Below, in pieces: positions 11,901 to 21,300 of a stretch of DNA of 23,293 bases (position 1 is the first letter of the stretch; each line of letters opens with the position of its first letter). A program made the position numbers and the translations under genes. The notes under the pieces are model-generated. The model did not search any database and had not been told where the DNA came from. It worked only from the letters and a program-made list of their open reading frames with translations. Origin of the DNA: Phoronis australis. Its lineage: Eukaryota; Phoronida; Phoronidae. The stretch spans positions 20,818-44,110 of the forward strand of contig NMRA01001030.1 in NCBI GenBank assembly GCA_002633005.1, read 5' to 3'.

Positions 11901-14900
11901 CACAGGGCCGTACACAGGGCCGTACACAGGGCCGTACACAGGGCCGTACACAGGGCTGTACACAGGGCTGTACACAGGGCTGTACACAGGGCTGTACACA
12001 GGGCTGTACACAGGGCTGTACACAGGGCTGTACACAGGGCTGTACACAGGGCTGTACACAGAGCTGTACACAGGGCTGTAGACAGACCACATACATATGT
12101 GGGTTCATAAACATAGATTGGCACGTACAACACATGGACTAACCAGAACCATGAACTACACTTGAGGCTAGTGATATGTGACAGCAAATGGTCTGTCTCT
12201 TGAAATGTAAATGAGATCGCCAGTGAAAGATCAGAAGCAGACAACCCTGCCAATACTGCTGACCTTCGACAATCTTTTGAACTGTATGTAGGTAACAAAA
12301 GATCTTGCCAATACTATTTTGACAACTAACACTCTTCTGAACCATTTCCCTAAATGACCTCACTCTGGAGGTGGAAATCATTTTATGTTACAGTAGTGGT
12401 GTAGAAATGTCTAAGGCACAATTTCACTTAACATGACTAACTGATCGATAGAAAAATACCAATTTATAGGCGACTGGCAGAAAATAACACATTTATGTAG
12501 TGGTGTAGAGCTAACTGAAGTGTCAACTTCATAGGAAACTCTTGAAAATTGCTTTTAGTTCACGGGTTGTTGGGCCACATCCAGTGTTTTGTTTCTGACA
12601 AATTTGACTGTAATAACGAAACATTGCATGTGGCAATGGAATGTTACTGATCTCCGATTTCTGACTCTTGACGTCTGCACTTATGAGGGACCTAACCACT
12701 TCTAGCTTGCCTGGACAAGTCGGTTGAATCAAAAATTTGTAGCCTGAGCTGTAGCAAAATGAGGCGCTAATAGTGTAAAATTTGTCAAACTTGTCACCTT
12801 TAAGATTGCTTCTGCTGCCATCCTGACTACAGGCCAGGCCTGTGGTTGTACTCTGCAGTGTCGCCATGGCAACTATCTTTCTCTTGTGGTTGCACAGATT
12901 TGTCAAGTCCTCGTTACATCTGACCTCGTCCAGTGACCATGACTTTGACTGTACAGATGGGTCAAAGTTGAAGACGCGGTCCACAACGAGTGGACATTCC
13001 AGACCACATTTGCATGTACCTTCTGTCTGTAGGTACTGACGTACCTGGGTACCAGATACAAGCCGTGTCCCACTTGGACTGCAATAGAAACACAGTTACG
13101 TTATCGAACAGTGCATACACAGTTACGTTATCGAACAGTGCATACACACATATCCAGTTGAACACAACCAAAATTTTTCAATTTTGTCTACAACAATTTT
13201 CGGGAGCATGTCATTAACTAGAAGGAGCCAAGAAGTATATAGAGAAATTCAGGTGCTTGCTGTTAGCTGGTTGGATGTATAGAACATGTCTTGTTGCCTT
13301 GAACTATGAAAGTAGGACCTAACCACCCCGACTGCCACAAAACACAAATGTTCCTCTTCTAAAACTACATGTCTGTTGGTCCTTATGTTATCCCCAAAGG
13401 TTTCAGCTTTGCAGTATTTACAATTTTCCACACATTTGTGTAAACTGAAATGTTAAATTTAAGATTGCACAGTATTTGCACCATGTAACACTGTCTACAA
13501 TCATCAGACATTGTAATACATTGTAATACATTGTAATACATTGTAATACATACAAACAATTATTGTGTCCCAACATAACTAGAGCACCTTCAAACAAGTT
13601 CATTTTGCTGTCTACAAAAAATTGTCAAATTTTTTGAAATACCTCGACAATGTACTGGGGCTGTTAAATCCTTAGTGCTTAAACTGTTAACAGAACTTTA
13701 TTGAAAATGTTGATAAAAACAGATGATCATTTAGCAGGAACAAAAATGGATCAAATTGCAATTAAGTATTAATATTTGTTTCTGCAACAAATGTAGAAGG
13801 AATGAATGGGAATGTGGGACACTATACACTGTTGTGAGGATGTGCGACAATATACACTGTTGTGAAAAAATTCAAAACATTATTCAGGTAAAACCCTTCA
13901 TTATTATACCATCAAAGAGGGTTCTGTGCAAACATTGTTTAATTCACTTTATTAGAGTGTTACTGATGCTGGCATAAATAGTTAAGATCTAGTTTTGAAA
14001 GTTATTTTCCCCTATGGACGTTTACTATTAACTGATGAAAATTTGTCTTCAATGGCTTTGCCTTCATAAGCCAAGCAGTAATACATCGCACGTGGACGCT
14101 AAAAGCGTAGATAGGCTGATGACTCAGCTATATGACAACAGGTGGTCTTGTGCTCTTGTGCAAACGAATGATGGATGTAACAATAAGTGACTCATTATTG
14201 TTCAATTTAAAGTTGATACTTGCTTATTTGTGAAAACATGAAATAGAAATGTCATAAAAAGTAGTGCAGCAAAAAATATCCCAAAAATTCCCCTCTAAGT
14301 AAAAAACAACATGAGAATTTCCATTTTAGTTCAAAAATGCAGCAAAAATTCCCGCATTAGAAGGCACAGGCACCTGGAGGGCGCTGGATAAGATTTCCAA
14401 ACATGGTACACCGTCATGCTCAAAGACATGTAAGGAGACCATTGGAGAGACTAGTCTTGCTCCAGAAGGTAAAAGTTATCCCCATTAGACCCACTCAGTT
14501 CCACTGGTTTCTACACTAATCTCTCCGACAGTTGTTCAGGTTTAATCCCCTTCATATGATCATTTCTTCAACTGATAACGGGCAACATTCCCAGGAACCA
14601 CAAATTTGCCAAAACGACGCAATTTGGTAATATGAACGGAGCCTGAAGAACATTGAGAAATCAAGACAAAAAACAGACAATAACATCCCTACTTTGCACC
14701 TGCACTAAATCACGCAATTATTCTCAATAATCCATTACCTGTAATAAATCACAGAATTATCCTCAATAATCCTCTGCCAACCAAAAGGCACCGTGGCAAA
14801 GGGCGGGCTGTTCACCATGGCAACGGGTTGGCTGTTCATGTTCGCCATGGCAACGGGTTGGCTGTTCATGTTCACAGTGCCAAAGGGTAGGCTGTTCATG

Positions 14901-15826
14901 CTAGCAATACGTTCCGCACAGTTTGTAACAAGCGAGTCAGCAGGTATTGGTGCAGAGGTGACTTGCACAGGTTTTGACGACAGCAACGCTGTCAGGTGTG
15001 TTGGATTTGTGGGACCAAACAAGGGCTTCACTTGCATAGGGGGACGGCCGTTACAGCTGCTGGACTCAGTCAACGAGGCGCTTTGTGAATGTCCCACAGT
15101 GGGTGGTAGTGTCAATTGAGATGACGATGACAGAGGTGATGATGGCAGTGATGATGATGATGAGGGTGTAGATACTAAGGCTACGGATGACGACAATGTG
15201 TAGGAAGGCTGCTTGTAATACAAGGATGATTGAGATAGTGCAGGCGGGGTTTCACTGCAATCATGATTTTTAGAGTCAGACATATTATCCCGGTGTGATG
15301 ACTGAACACTGTTGGTGACATTCACACTAAAGTTGTTATTAACACTGTACACTTCCACAGTCTCACTCGATGTTAATGTCCCACAACTATCCTTCATTTT
15401 CCGACTGCAGCGTGGTGAAAGCGTGCCAGCTGCAGACTTGCTGTGGTTAACACAGACAGACTTTGACATGCACAAGTCTGAATCACTACGCGAACGGCCA
15501 CGACTAGCACCTAACTGAGATTCAACATTCGCTACTCCTCCTAACTGATAACTTCCGTGTAGTGACACAACTGTCTCTGAACTGAGAGAATGGCGAACTT
15601 TGACCTTTGAACTAGTGTCACTGCACCCACAACCAACTATAGGTCCATTGCTGATCCATTCCGTACAGTGGGAAGGTGACTGATGACAATCATGCATTGT
15701 TGACTGATGAAGCTCGCCATTAACAAGGAGAGATGTTCTATGTGCTGTCGACTTGCACATATCAACTGATTCCAATTTGTCACGTGATCCATCACTCATT
15801 GACAGATCGTCGAGATGTTCATCCAT
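5854..15826 (-). CDS. MBD5: MBD5/MBD6-family chromatin protein, six coding exons
   Basis: Coding segments, in order of translation, are 15826-14739, 13078-12798, 11664-7922, 7382-7251, 6945-6833 and 5962-5854. Every junction has GT-AG ends (the exon 4 donor contains an N) and compatible phase, giving 1,821 residues as assembled, or about 1,583 if the 714-bp repeat in exon 4 is an artefact. Vertebrate MBD5 is about 1,500. Seen: MBD (~346-405, with [10 protein letters not shown] and VFNFDP), the following [14 protein letters not shown] motif, a lysine-rich nuclear-localisation-like stretch, [14 protein letters not shown] (almost identical in vertebrate MBD5), a C-terminal PWWP domain, and a short helical tail. 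Known for the family: nuclear proteins that associate with the BAP1/ASXL (PR-DUB) H2A deubiquitinase, whose MBD lacks normal methyl-CpG binding. Inferred: the same role here. Invertebrates usually have one ancestral MBD5/6 gene, so the symbol stands for the family. Confidence 0.93.
6024..6246. repeat. 17-18-bp minisatellite in the last MBD5/6 intron
   Basis: About a dozen irregular units of the type TTTAGTAAAATGGACTAC, with variants (GGGACTACTTTTTG, AAAACGACTAC). It lies inside the intron between 6832 and 5963. Confidence 0.85.
6833..6945 (-). CDS. MBD5: MBD5/6 exon 6: second half of the PWWP domain
   Basis: The acceptor CTCTTTCAG is followed in phase 0 by [20 protein letters not shown] and the start of the C-terminal helix ([18 protein letters not shown]). 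WVKWFG and HS are PWWP hallmarks, and QVEP..LKTL..GL matches vertebrate MBD5. The donor AAA|GTAAGA is near consensus. Its own TAA is an in-frame stop one codon past the boundary, so a naive reading ends the protein here. The next exon continues it in phase. Confidence 0.92.
7251..7382 (-). CDS. MBD5: MBD5/6 exon 5: first half of the PWWP domain
   Basis: Forty-four codons in phase 0 encode [25 protein letters not shown] and a following acidic stretch ending SEQGK, with donor [24 protein letters not shown] matches the vertebrate MBD5 PWWP domain (SWPG in place of PWWP), a fold of chromatin proteins that reads methylated histone H3 and DNA. Two AGs 5 nt apart could be the acceptor (TTTTTGCAG and CACAG). 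Only the second, starting at 7382, fits the phase left by exon 4. Confidence 0.93.
7712..7919. repeat. 24-bp minisatellite at the exon 4 donor
   Basis: About nine copies of GAAGTCACTATTGTACTGTATAAT, one of them 2 bp short. They run up to the N at 7920, immediately outside the last codon of exon 4. The copy number is uncertain because the gap truncates the array. Confidence 0.93.
7922..11664 (-). CDS. MBD5: MBD5/6 exon 4: long low-complexity central region
   Basis: The acceptor TTGTAG is followed by AT, completing a GAT codon with exon 3. The exon opens with a basic stretch ([13 protein letters not shown]), then QQQ/PGQ/M-rich sequence with a glutamine run near 11040, a second basic stretch near 10773-10815 ([13 protein letters not shown], likely nuclear localisation), Ser/Thr/Val-rich sequence, [14 protein letters not shown] at 9088-9047, and an [13 protein letters not shown] basic segment. 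It ends SAALAK in phase 0 before the gap (AAG|GNAGTA, a normal donor if N is T). The 1,247 whole codons contain two 713-bp direct copies flanking the N at 10007. The overlap is likely an assembly artefact, so the real exon is probably about 3.0 kb. Large low-complexity exons of this type are usual for the family. Confidence 0.88.
9294..10006. repeat. Copy A of a 713-bp direct duplication in exon 4
   Basis: Differs from copy B (10008-10720) at only a handful of positions with no indel. The N at 10007 separates the copies, and copy A ends exactly at the gap. The 714-bp offset is a multiple of three, so the coding frame runs through both. Confidence 0.95.
10008..10720. repeat. Copy B of a 713-bp direct duplication in exon 4
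   Basis: Starts exactly after the N. Its far end continues into unique sequence (CAACGCCTGCTGAG) not present in copy A. Overlapping contig ends with allelic differences explain this best. Confidence 0.95.
11876..12083. repeat. 12-bp minisatellite in MBD5/6 intron 3
   Basis: About 17 units of ACAGGGCTGTAC (variants GAGCTG, GGCCG), each with the palindrome TGTACA at the unit junction. Variant units cluster at the ends. It lies within the intron between exon 3 and exon 4. Confidence 0.95.
12798..13078 (-). CDS. MBD5: MBD5/6 exon 3: core and end of the MBD
   Basis: The acceptor CTATTGCAG is followed by T, completing AGT (Ser) with exon 2. It then encodes [41 protein letters not shown] and, after a charged stretch, [14 protein letters not shown], ending SNLK plus one base at [20 protein letters not shown] and VFNFDP are diagnostic of MBD5/MBD6. 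In this subfamily the MBD is short and the two CxC/C cysteines are conserved. A 27-bp tandem duplication lies 12 bp upstream of the acceptor. Confidence 0.95.
13091..13144. repeat. 27-bp perfect duplication upstream of the exon 3 acceptor
   Basis: Two identical copies of CACAGTTACGTTATCGAACAGTGCATA start at 13091 and 13118. On the transcribed (minus) strand each provides a CGTAACTG that could act as a branch point. Confidence 0.95.
13145..14738 (-). other. MBD5/6 intron 2
   Basis: AT-rich intron between the two MBD exons, starting at donor AG|GTAATGG. It holds a five-copy 10-bp repeat (13509-13552) and a pair of ACTATACACTGTTGTGA-like repeats near 13816-13864. No other coding exon is recognisable. 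Confidence 0.6.
13509..13552. repeat. 10-bp tandem repeat, CATTGTAATA
   Basis: A little over four perfect copies of CATTGTAATA. Confidence 0.9.
14739..15826 (-). CDS. MBD5: MBD5/6 exon 2: N-terminal extension and start of the MBD
   Basis: The exon starts at the acceptor TTTTCAG|TCTTCC (15856). The first ATG, 30 nt in, is at 15826, and the 30 nt before it are open in frame, so an earlier start in exon 1 is not excluded. It encodes an acidic start ([14 protein letters not shown]), then Ser/Thr-rich sequence with a serine-run segment, then four imperfect 10-residue repeats ([10 protein letters not shown] type). It ends with [17 protein letters not shown], the beginning of the MBD, at donor TACAG|GTAATG. 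In vertebrate MBD5 the MBD is near the N terminus, so about 345 preceding residues are unusual. Confidence 0.92.
14795..14906. repeat. 30-bp coding repeat just before the MBD
   Basis: Four imperfect 30-bp units (boundaries near 14819, 14849 and 14879), in frame, encode [10 protein letters not shown]-like decapeptides immediately N-terminal to the MBD. Length changes here would keep the frame. Confidence 0.85.
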
Positions 15827-15856
15827 AGTGAAACAGACGTGGCTGATGTGGGAAGA

Positions 15857-16719
15857 CTGAAAAGAAATATGAAATGAATTAGAGGCTCAAACAATAAAGT
15901 GTGCAAAACACAGAATAAAATTTCCTCAAAAAACACTTAGTTTGCACATGTACAAAATCTCTAATTTGAAACATGTACAATAGTAAAATGTACAATGTGT
16001 CATAATGGCCAAATCACAATAAAAAATGAAGGTTGTCCTATAACTTTGAAAGTTATGTCATTTTAAAGTGTACTAGTATTCTAGGTTTGTATTCTAAAAT
16101 ATTTTTGCACAAGAACCACTGAAAAAAAATTATGGCCTGATGCACCACATATATACACTACAGCTTGTGGTCGCAACCCACTTTTATCTTCCAAAAAATT
16201 AATGTAGCATTTATTAAATCATAAATTACCTAATTAACGTGAAGAAGCATGTCATGGTAACGCAAAATACTATTATCGTGCTGATCAAGCTGTACGATGA
16301 TGCAACGCATAAATTAACATAAATTAACACAGTATAATGATTACTTTTTTCTCTTGTAATATGATTCTCAATAAAATGAAACAACAGGCAAGTGCTTGTT
16401 CAAAAACTTTATTGTTACTTTTCATCTAGTTGTTAAAAGAATCACAAGTTGATTTAAACAGTTTAAGCTATGTTAGGTCCAGTCATAACCTTGTTATCAA
16501 TAAGAAAATCCCGTGTGGTACCGGGGGGACTACGTACTTAGTACATGCTTCATCTTCCAACTTAAAGGTTACTTACACTCTGGTGATATTTTCAATGTTA
16601 TTATTTGGTCTTTTAAAGTTTTGAACATTCTCTGGACAGTGATTTTATGTACACTAGACATATCGAAGCCATTACAAAGAAGTCCTTGGGTAAATGTTCA
16701 ATTACCTTTAGTGTACTAC
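15857..16719 (-). other. Probable MBD5/6 intron 1
   Basis: AT-rich sequence without recognisable coding exons. It would be intron if the proposed non-coding exon ending at 16830 is right. Confidence 0.4.
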
Positions 16720-16908
16720 AATAGTTTACCTTAAGAATATATGACGACAATGACTTAGACATATGATTTTGGTATCGTTCGATTCCTCGCAATGATATCT
16801 TTCCAAACATACACAGAAATTTCTCTTACCCCGTTCCCTTAGTATTTTATCGTGAAATTTCTGCTCTCACTATTTCCTGGTACGCGGTAGTAATGCTGCC
16901 ATGTTGAA
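16720..16908. repeat. Left arm of an imperfect inverted repeat
   Basis: Reverse-complement similarity to about 17322-17500, strongest over GACTTAGACATATGATTTTG and TATCGTTCGATTCCTCGC (best ~55 bp). It weakens but stays alignable inward to CTGCCATGTTGA. The arms are separated by about 410 bp of unrelated sequence. It could be a fold-back element, or an inverted duplication of a promoter and first exon. Confidence 0.8.
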
Positions 16909-16912
16909 TGAA
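16830..16912 (-). promoter_or_regulatory. Candidate MBD5/6 promoter-proximal non-coding exon 1
   Basis: On the minus strand, TCAACATGGCAGC (YY1-like, AANATGGC) is followed about 70 nt later by a strong donor, ACGGG|GTAAGAG, at 16830. The ATG opens only a 10-codon frame ending in TAG, so the segment would be 5' UTR with a small upstream ORF. It joins naturally to the exon 2 acceptor at 15856. YY1 elements are known just downstream of start sites in TATA-less promoters. The transcription start itself is not visible. Confidence 0.35.
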
Positions 16913-17321
16913 AGGAGTCACCTGGCGGTCAAAAACTGAACTAGTCTACCGACTTTCAGATCGTCGCTTTTCATAAGTTCAAATTGACCGAGACCCTTCA
17001 ATTCCTTGCCCGAGTTACGGAACCAAGGGTTCGAATTCGATCCTATGGTGACCCTGATATATGCATCTGCTAGCAAGAATCCGCCAAAAAAGCGGAGGTT
17101 GTTATTGAGGTCCAAATTTGTGAAAAGAGTATCACTTCAGACAATTTCGTGGAAAGATGGTCAAATGGTCACAATTCTAAAAATGTGGAAAAGGTAAAAT
17201 GCTTCTACTTGTTCATCCATGTTACGTCAGGAAAACTTTAGCAGGAATCTTGCGCGGGCACACACCATTCAGAATCAATGATGCTGTTTCATTTATTAGC
17301 AATAGGTGTCGCTGTAATCTT

Positions 17322-17500
17322 GAGTTGAGCTAACATGGCGGTGTCCACCGGGAAATAGTGTAAACTGAAATTCGATGATAAAATATGGAGGAAATGCGGT
17401 AGGGGATCATTTCATATATTTTTGGAAAGATCATGGCGCGAGGAATCGAACGATACCAACATCATATGTCTAAGTCAGTGTTGTCATATTGTAAACAATT
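17322..17500. repeat. Right arm of an imperfect inverted repeat
   Basis: Pairs with 16720-16908. It carries TAACATGGCGGTG (a perfect YY1-like core, AACATGGCG) on the plus strand, then a 7-codon frame ending in AAATAG and a weaker donor-like GCG|GTAGGG, mirroring the left arm. Confidence 0.8.
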
Positions 17501-18180
17501 ACCAGGAATTATTATTCATATATGAGTCCACGGTGTCTTCCACCATTTTGAATTAATTTAATGCAGTACAGTAAACAATCCAATAATCGTGCCAAAAGGT
17601 TCCAATTATATGTCATTCCCAACGTTGTCACAAACAAGTTTTTCTTCCTGAGAACTTAGTTTGTATGCTTAATTTTGGAGAGCATCGTAAAATGTCATTG
17701 TTGGCTGTTATAAAGCAGTAATATGAAAGGTTGGCCACATTTTGAATAAATCCATGTCTTTCTCCTATAGTGCAAACATAAAAATTAAATCAAACGAACT
17801 ATTCATTTGCCTTGACCCAGCTGACAGTCATGCAAGACTAAATTGACAGGTCAGCCGAATCTGTTGCAATTGTGGAATGACAAATAGGCAACTATCTCAG
17901 CAACTTAGCTTCAGATATCGTGCATCTGTAGTTACACTGGAAAAGCATAAGTGAATTCTAACAACAGGTCAGAGTCATTGACGTTTTCCACGGTGTTTTG
18001 GGGTAAGTTTGCAGGACGAGAAAAATAGATAGGCGATACCAAACCACCTTTTGTCATCCAGTTTTTGACGCGTTTTCAAAAACAACATATACGAGAAATA
18101 GATCACAGCCTATAGTACCTGACATTTGCCAACTTGTCACGTTTCCATTAAATTTGTTCTTGTTTTGATGCGAAGGAAAT
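17501..18180. other. Spacer before AARSD1, nothing recognised
   Basis: AT-rich, with no open frame of note and no repeat I could define. It may contain distal promoter sequence for either gene. Confidence 0.4.
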
Positions 18181-18219
18181 CACATATTCCGTCACATTCG
18201 CTACCGCACAAACTCTAGA

Positions 18220-18287
18220 AAATGGCTGTCAGTCCCACAATGCATCAGAAACTCTCGCGAACGGTAAGAGAATGTTCGTGATCAGAC
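18220..18287 (+). promoter_or_regulatory. AARSD1 core promoter / 5' UTR
   Basis: Within 70 bp upstream of the start codon are TCCCACAATGCAT (one mismatch to the TCCCAGAATGCA part of the ZNF143/THAP11 element) and TCTCGCGA (8 of 10 bases of TCTCGCGAGA, the BANP element). Both are typical of TATA-less housekeeping promoters in animals. No TATA box is seen. The start site is not defined. Confidence 0.45.
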
Positions 18288-18326
18288 ATGGCGCTAGCAT
18301 GTCAAAAGAATTCCTATCTGAAAGAG
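18288..18326 (+). CDS. AARSD1: AARSD1 exon 1
   Basis: Thirteen codons, MALACQKNSYLKE, end at GAG|GTATGA in phase 0. They correspond to the vertebrate AARSD1 N terminus (MAF.CQRDSY..EF). The next exon supplies FRSKVVSC in the same phase, which confirms the short exon. The ATG lies just after promoter-type CpG-containing sequence. Confidence 0.88.
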
Positions 18327-21300
18327 GTATGATTAGCGGTGTATATGGTTTTCTAGTGGAATGTTGTAGTTGCACACAAAGTCATGCATATTTAACGAAT
18401 AGTTAACAATACCGAGAAGCGTTTTCCTTTTGTTAGACGCGAGTGACTTATTAACGGTGTTGGAAAAATTGGCATTGTGCTTTGAGTGTGATCTTTTGCG
18501 TCGGCTTTCGCGCGTCACCTATTGGCCAGTTTCTTTTCCCACGATTACATCAACTGTTCTTCTCTTCCACGAGGTTGCGTACATGTCACAACATATTATC
18601 GGAACTGGTTTCATTTTTTTAAAGTTTTTATTATTTTAATACCAGCAAACCGAATTTCAGAACAAATTTTGCTGCTGCCTTAGCCTTACTTAGTTGTCAT
18701 CGCAGCGCTGGAGTTGCAGGTTGCTTTGCGACCTCAGGTTGTGTTTGGCGACCTGGGAAAAATCCAAATCGCCACGAGGCCGCCACTGCAAGTATCAAAG
18801 TCAGACAATATTTCTCTCTAAATTCGTTTCAAAGTTTGTGTTCACTTCCAAATTTTACTAATATTGTTCCTAGATTTATTTACCTTTGATTCACTTAATT
18901 GTTCCATTTATTTTGTGAATGGAATGCATTTGACACCATGTTGAAATCACAGGCGTCCTCACCTTGTGATCGTCCCCACTCTACATAATACTACAAGGTA
19001 TGACACTTAGGACTATAGAAATTCTATGGATGCTTCACAATTCAGATGTCCATAGCAATTAACCAAACAGAGGTTCACCAAACCATGAGGAATTTTTCTT
19101 TCTCCCAATGCCATTTACGGTGTCCTGCTCCACCGAGTTCACAAGAAATTTGCGGTCAAAGCACAAAAATCTTAATTCCTAAAAAGGTCGTCTGGAGCAA
19201 CTCCTTGGTCTCAGGCGCAGGGTACGGAATTATCCGATGAGTTACGGATGTTGACTGACTCGTAAACAAAAGCAAACGACAACCAAACTTATCACAACCG
19301 ATGACTGACTCGACAGCTCTCATAGTCAGACTATATGAAAAGAAATTGGCGCGAAATTCTTGCCTCCCGAAACGTCACTTCCGGAGTAGAGAATGAATAA
19401 TTAATTAAATTAAGAAAAGCTGTAATTAAGTTAATATGTCTGGGATAACCAACGAACCTTATTTTTGCTAAAAATGACATGAAAAAAGGTTGCCTTCACC
19501 TTTAAGGGTCATTATGAAAACTGGCATGTGTTCCTACCATGTCTCCTTAACCCATTGCAAGAGCTTTTTGAAATTTGACAAGTGTTTTCAATTGGATCAG
19601 ACCATTGCTGTACTTCGTAGCGACAATTTTAGTAGTTTACCTCTGTATCCAGTATTCTTTGACATATTTTCAGGAAAATTTACATGATTGGTTTCTATTC
19701 AGATGGATTCATCATATTCTGCACCACCTAGTGGCCATTTTCATAACTCTTTCCTAGACAATTTTAAAGGCCACTTCACCTGGACTCAACCTCAGCAAAA
19801 TTTCTCATATGATTTTCCTGTCGAGGACTGACCGTCAAAATAAAAAAGGCAACTTTCAATTTTATTGTTTACAGTTCAGGTCAAAGGTCGTCTCCTGTGA
19901 ACCAGCATCCATTAAACAAGTTTCCAATGGTAAGAAGGCCACACTGAATGGGTTTAATGTCATCTTGGAAGATACCATTCTATTCCCGGAGGGGGGTGGG
20001 CAACCTGACGACAGGGGAAAGGTAATTGTGTGTTTGAATTTACAATTTCACTCTTGTGACTTGATGAAATAAAATTTCTTGAAGTATGTTGCATTGTCAT
20101 AAAATTTGTTCGATTTGTTTTGTTTTTGTTTGTTTTTTGTTCTAGTGCTACAGATCGCAATTCTTATCATATCAATGCGAAGTTTACTCTCAACATGTCT
20201 TTCGTGAATGGCTCGAAGCCTATTTTTTGTATGAAATTCTTATAAAAGATGGCNCCACCGAGTTCGCAAGAAATTTGCGGTCAAAGTACAAAAATCTGCC
20301 CAAAAAGGTCGTCTGGAGCAACTCCTTGGTCTCAGGCGCAGGGTACGGAATTATCCGATGACTGACTCGTAAACAAAAGCAAACGACAACCAAACTTATC
20401 ACAACCGAGGTATATCAATGACCGACTCGACAGCTCTCATAGTCAGACTATATGAAAAGAAATTGGCACAAAATTCTTACCTTTCGAAACGTCACTTCCG
20501 GAGTAGAGAACAAATAATTAATTAAATGAAGAAAAGCTGTAATTAAGTTAATATGTCTGGGATAACCAACGAACCTTATTTTTGCTAAAAATGACATGAA
20601 AAAGGTTGCCTTCACCTTTAAGGGTCATTATGAAAACTGGCATGTTCCTACCATGTCTCCTTAACTCATTGCAAGAGCTTTTTGAAATTTGACAAGTGTT
20701 TTCAATTGGATCAGACCACTGCTGTACTTGGTAACGACAATTTTAGTAGTTTACCTCTGTATCCAGTGTTCTTTGACAGATTTTCAGGAAAATTTGCATG
20801 ATTGGTTTCTATTCAGATGGATTCGTCATATTCTGCACCACCTAGTGGCCGTTTTCATAACTCTTTCCTAGACAATTTTAAAGGCCACTTCACCTGGACT
20901 CAACCTCAACAAAATTTCTTATATGATTTTCCTGTCGAGGACTGACTGTCAAAATAAAAAAGGCAACATTCAATTTTATTGTTTACAGTTCAGGTCAAAG
21001 GTCGTCTCCTGTGAACCAGCATCCATTAAACAAGTTTCCAATGGTAAGAAGGCCACACTGAATGGGTTTAATGTCATCTTGGAAGATACCATTCTATTCC
21101 CGGAGGGGGGTGGGCAACCTGACGACAGGGGAAAGGTAATTGTGTGTTTGAATTTACAATTTCACTCTTGTGACTTGATGAAATAAAATTTCTTGAAGTA
21201 TGTTGCATTGTCATAAAATTTGTTCGATTTGTTTTGTTTTTGTTTGTTTTTTGTTCTAGTGCTACAGATCGCAATTCTTATCATATCAATGCGAAGTTTA

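Noticed and set aside
11828-12298. Repetitive minus-strand open frames (ALCT, CVQP, PVYS repeats)
   Set aside because: The 12-bp minisatellite keeps all three frames open. The frames lie in an intron and have no other protein-like content.
17022-17045. GGTTCGAATTC resembling a tRNA B box
   Set aside because: No flanking T-stem, A box at the right distance or acceptor stem.
17006-17197. 63-codon plus-strand frame with PKKRRLLLRSK and a donor-like AAAAG|GTAAAA end
   Set aside because: Looked like a first exon with a nuclear signal, but it lies in the loop of the inverted repeat, matches no family and has no partner exon.
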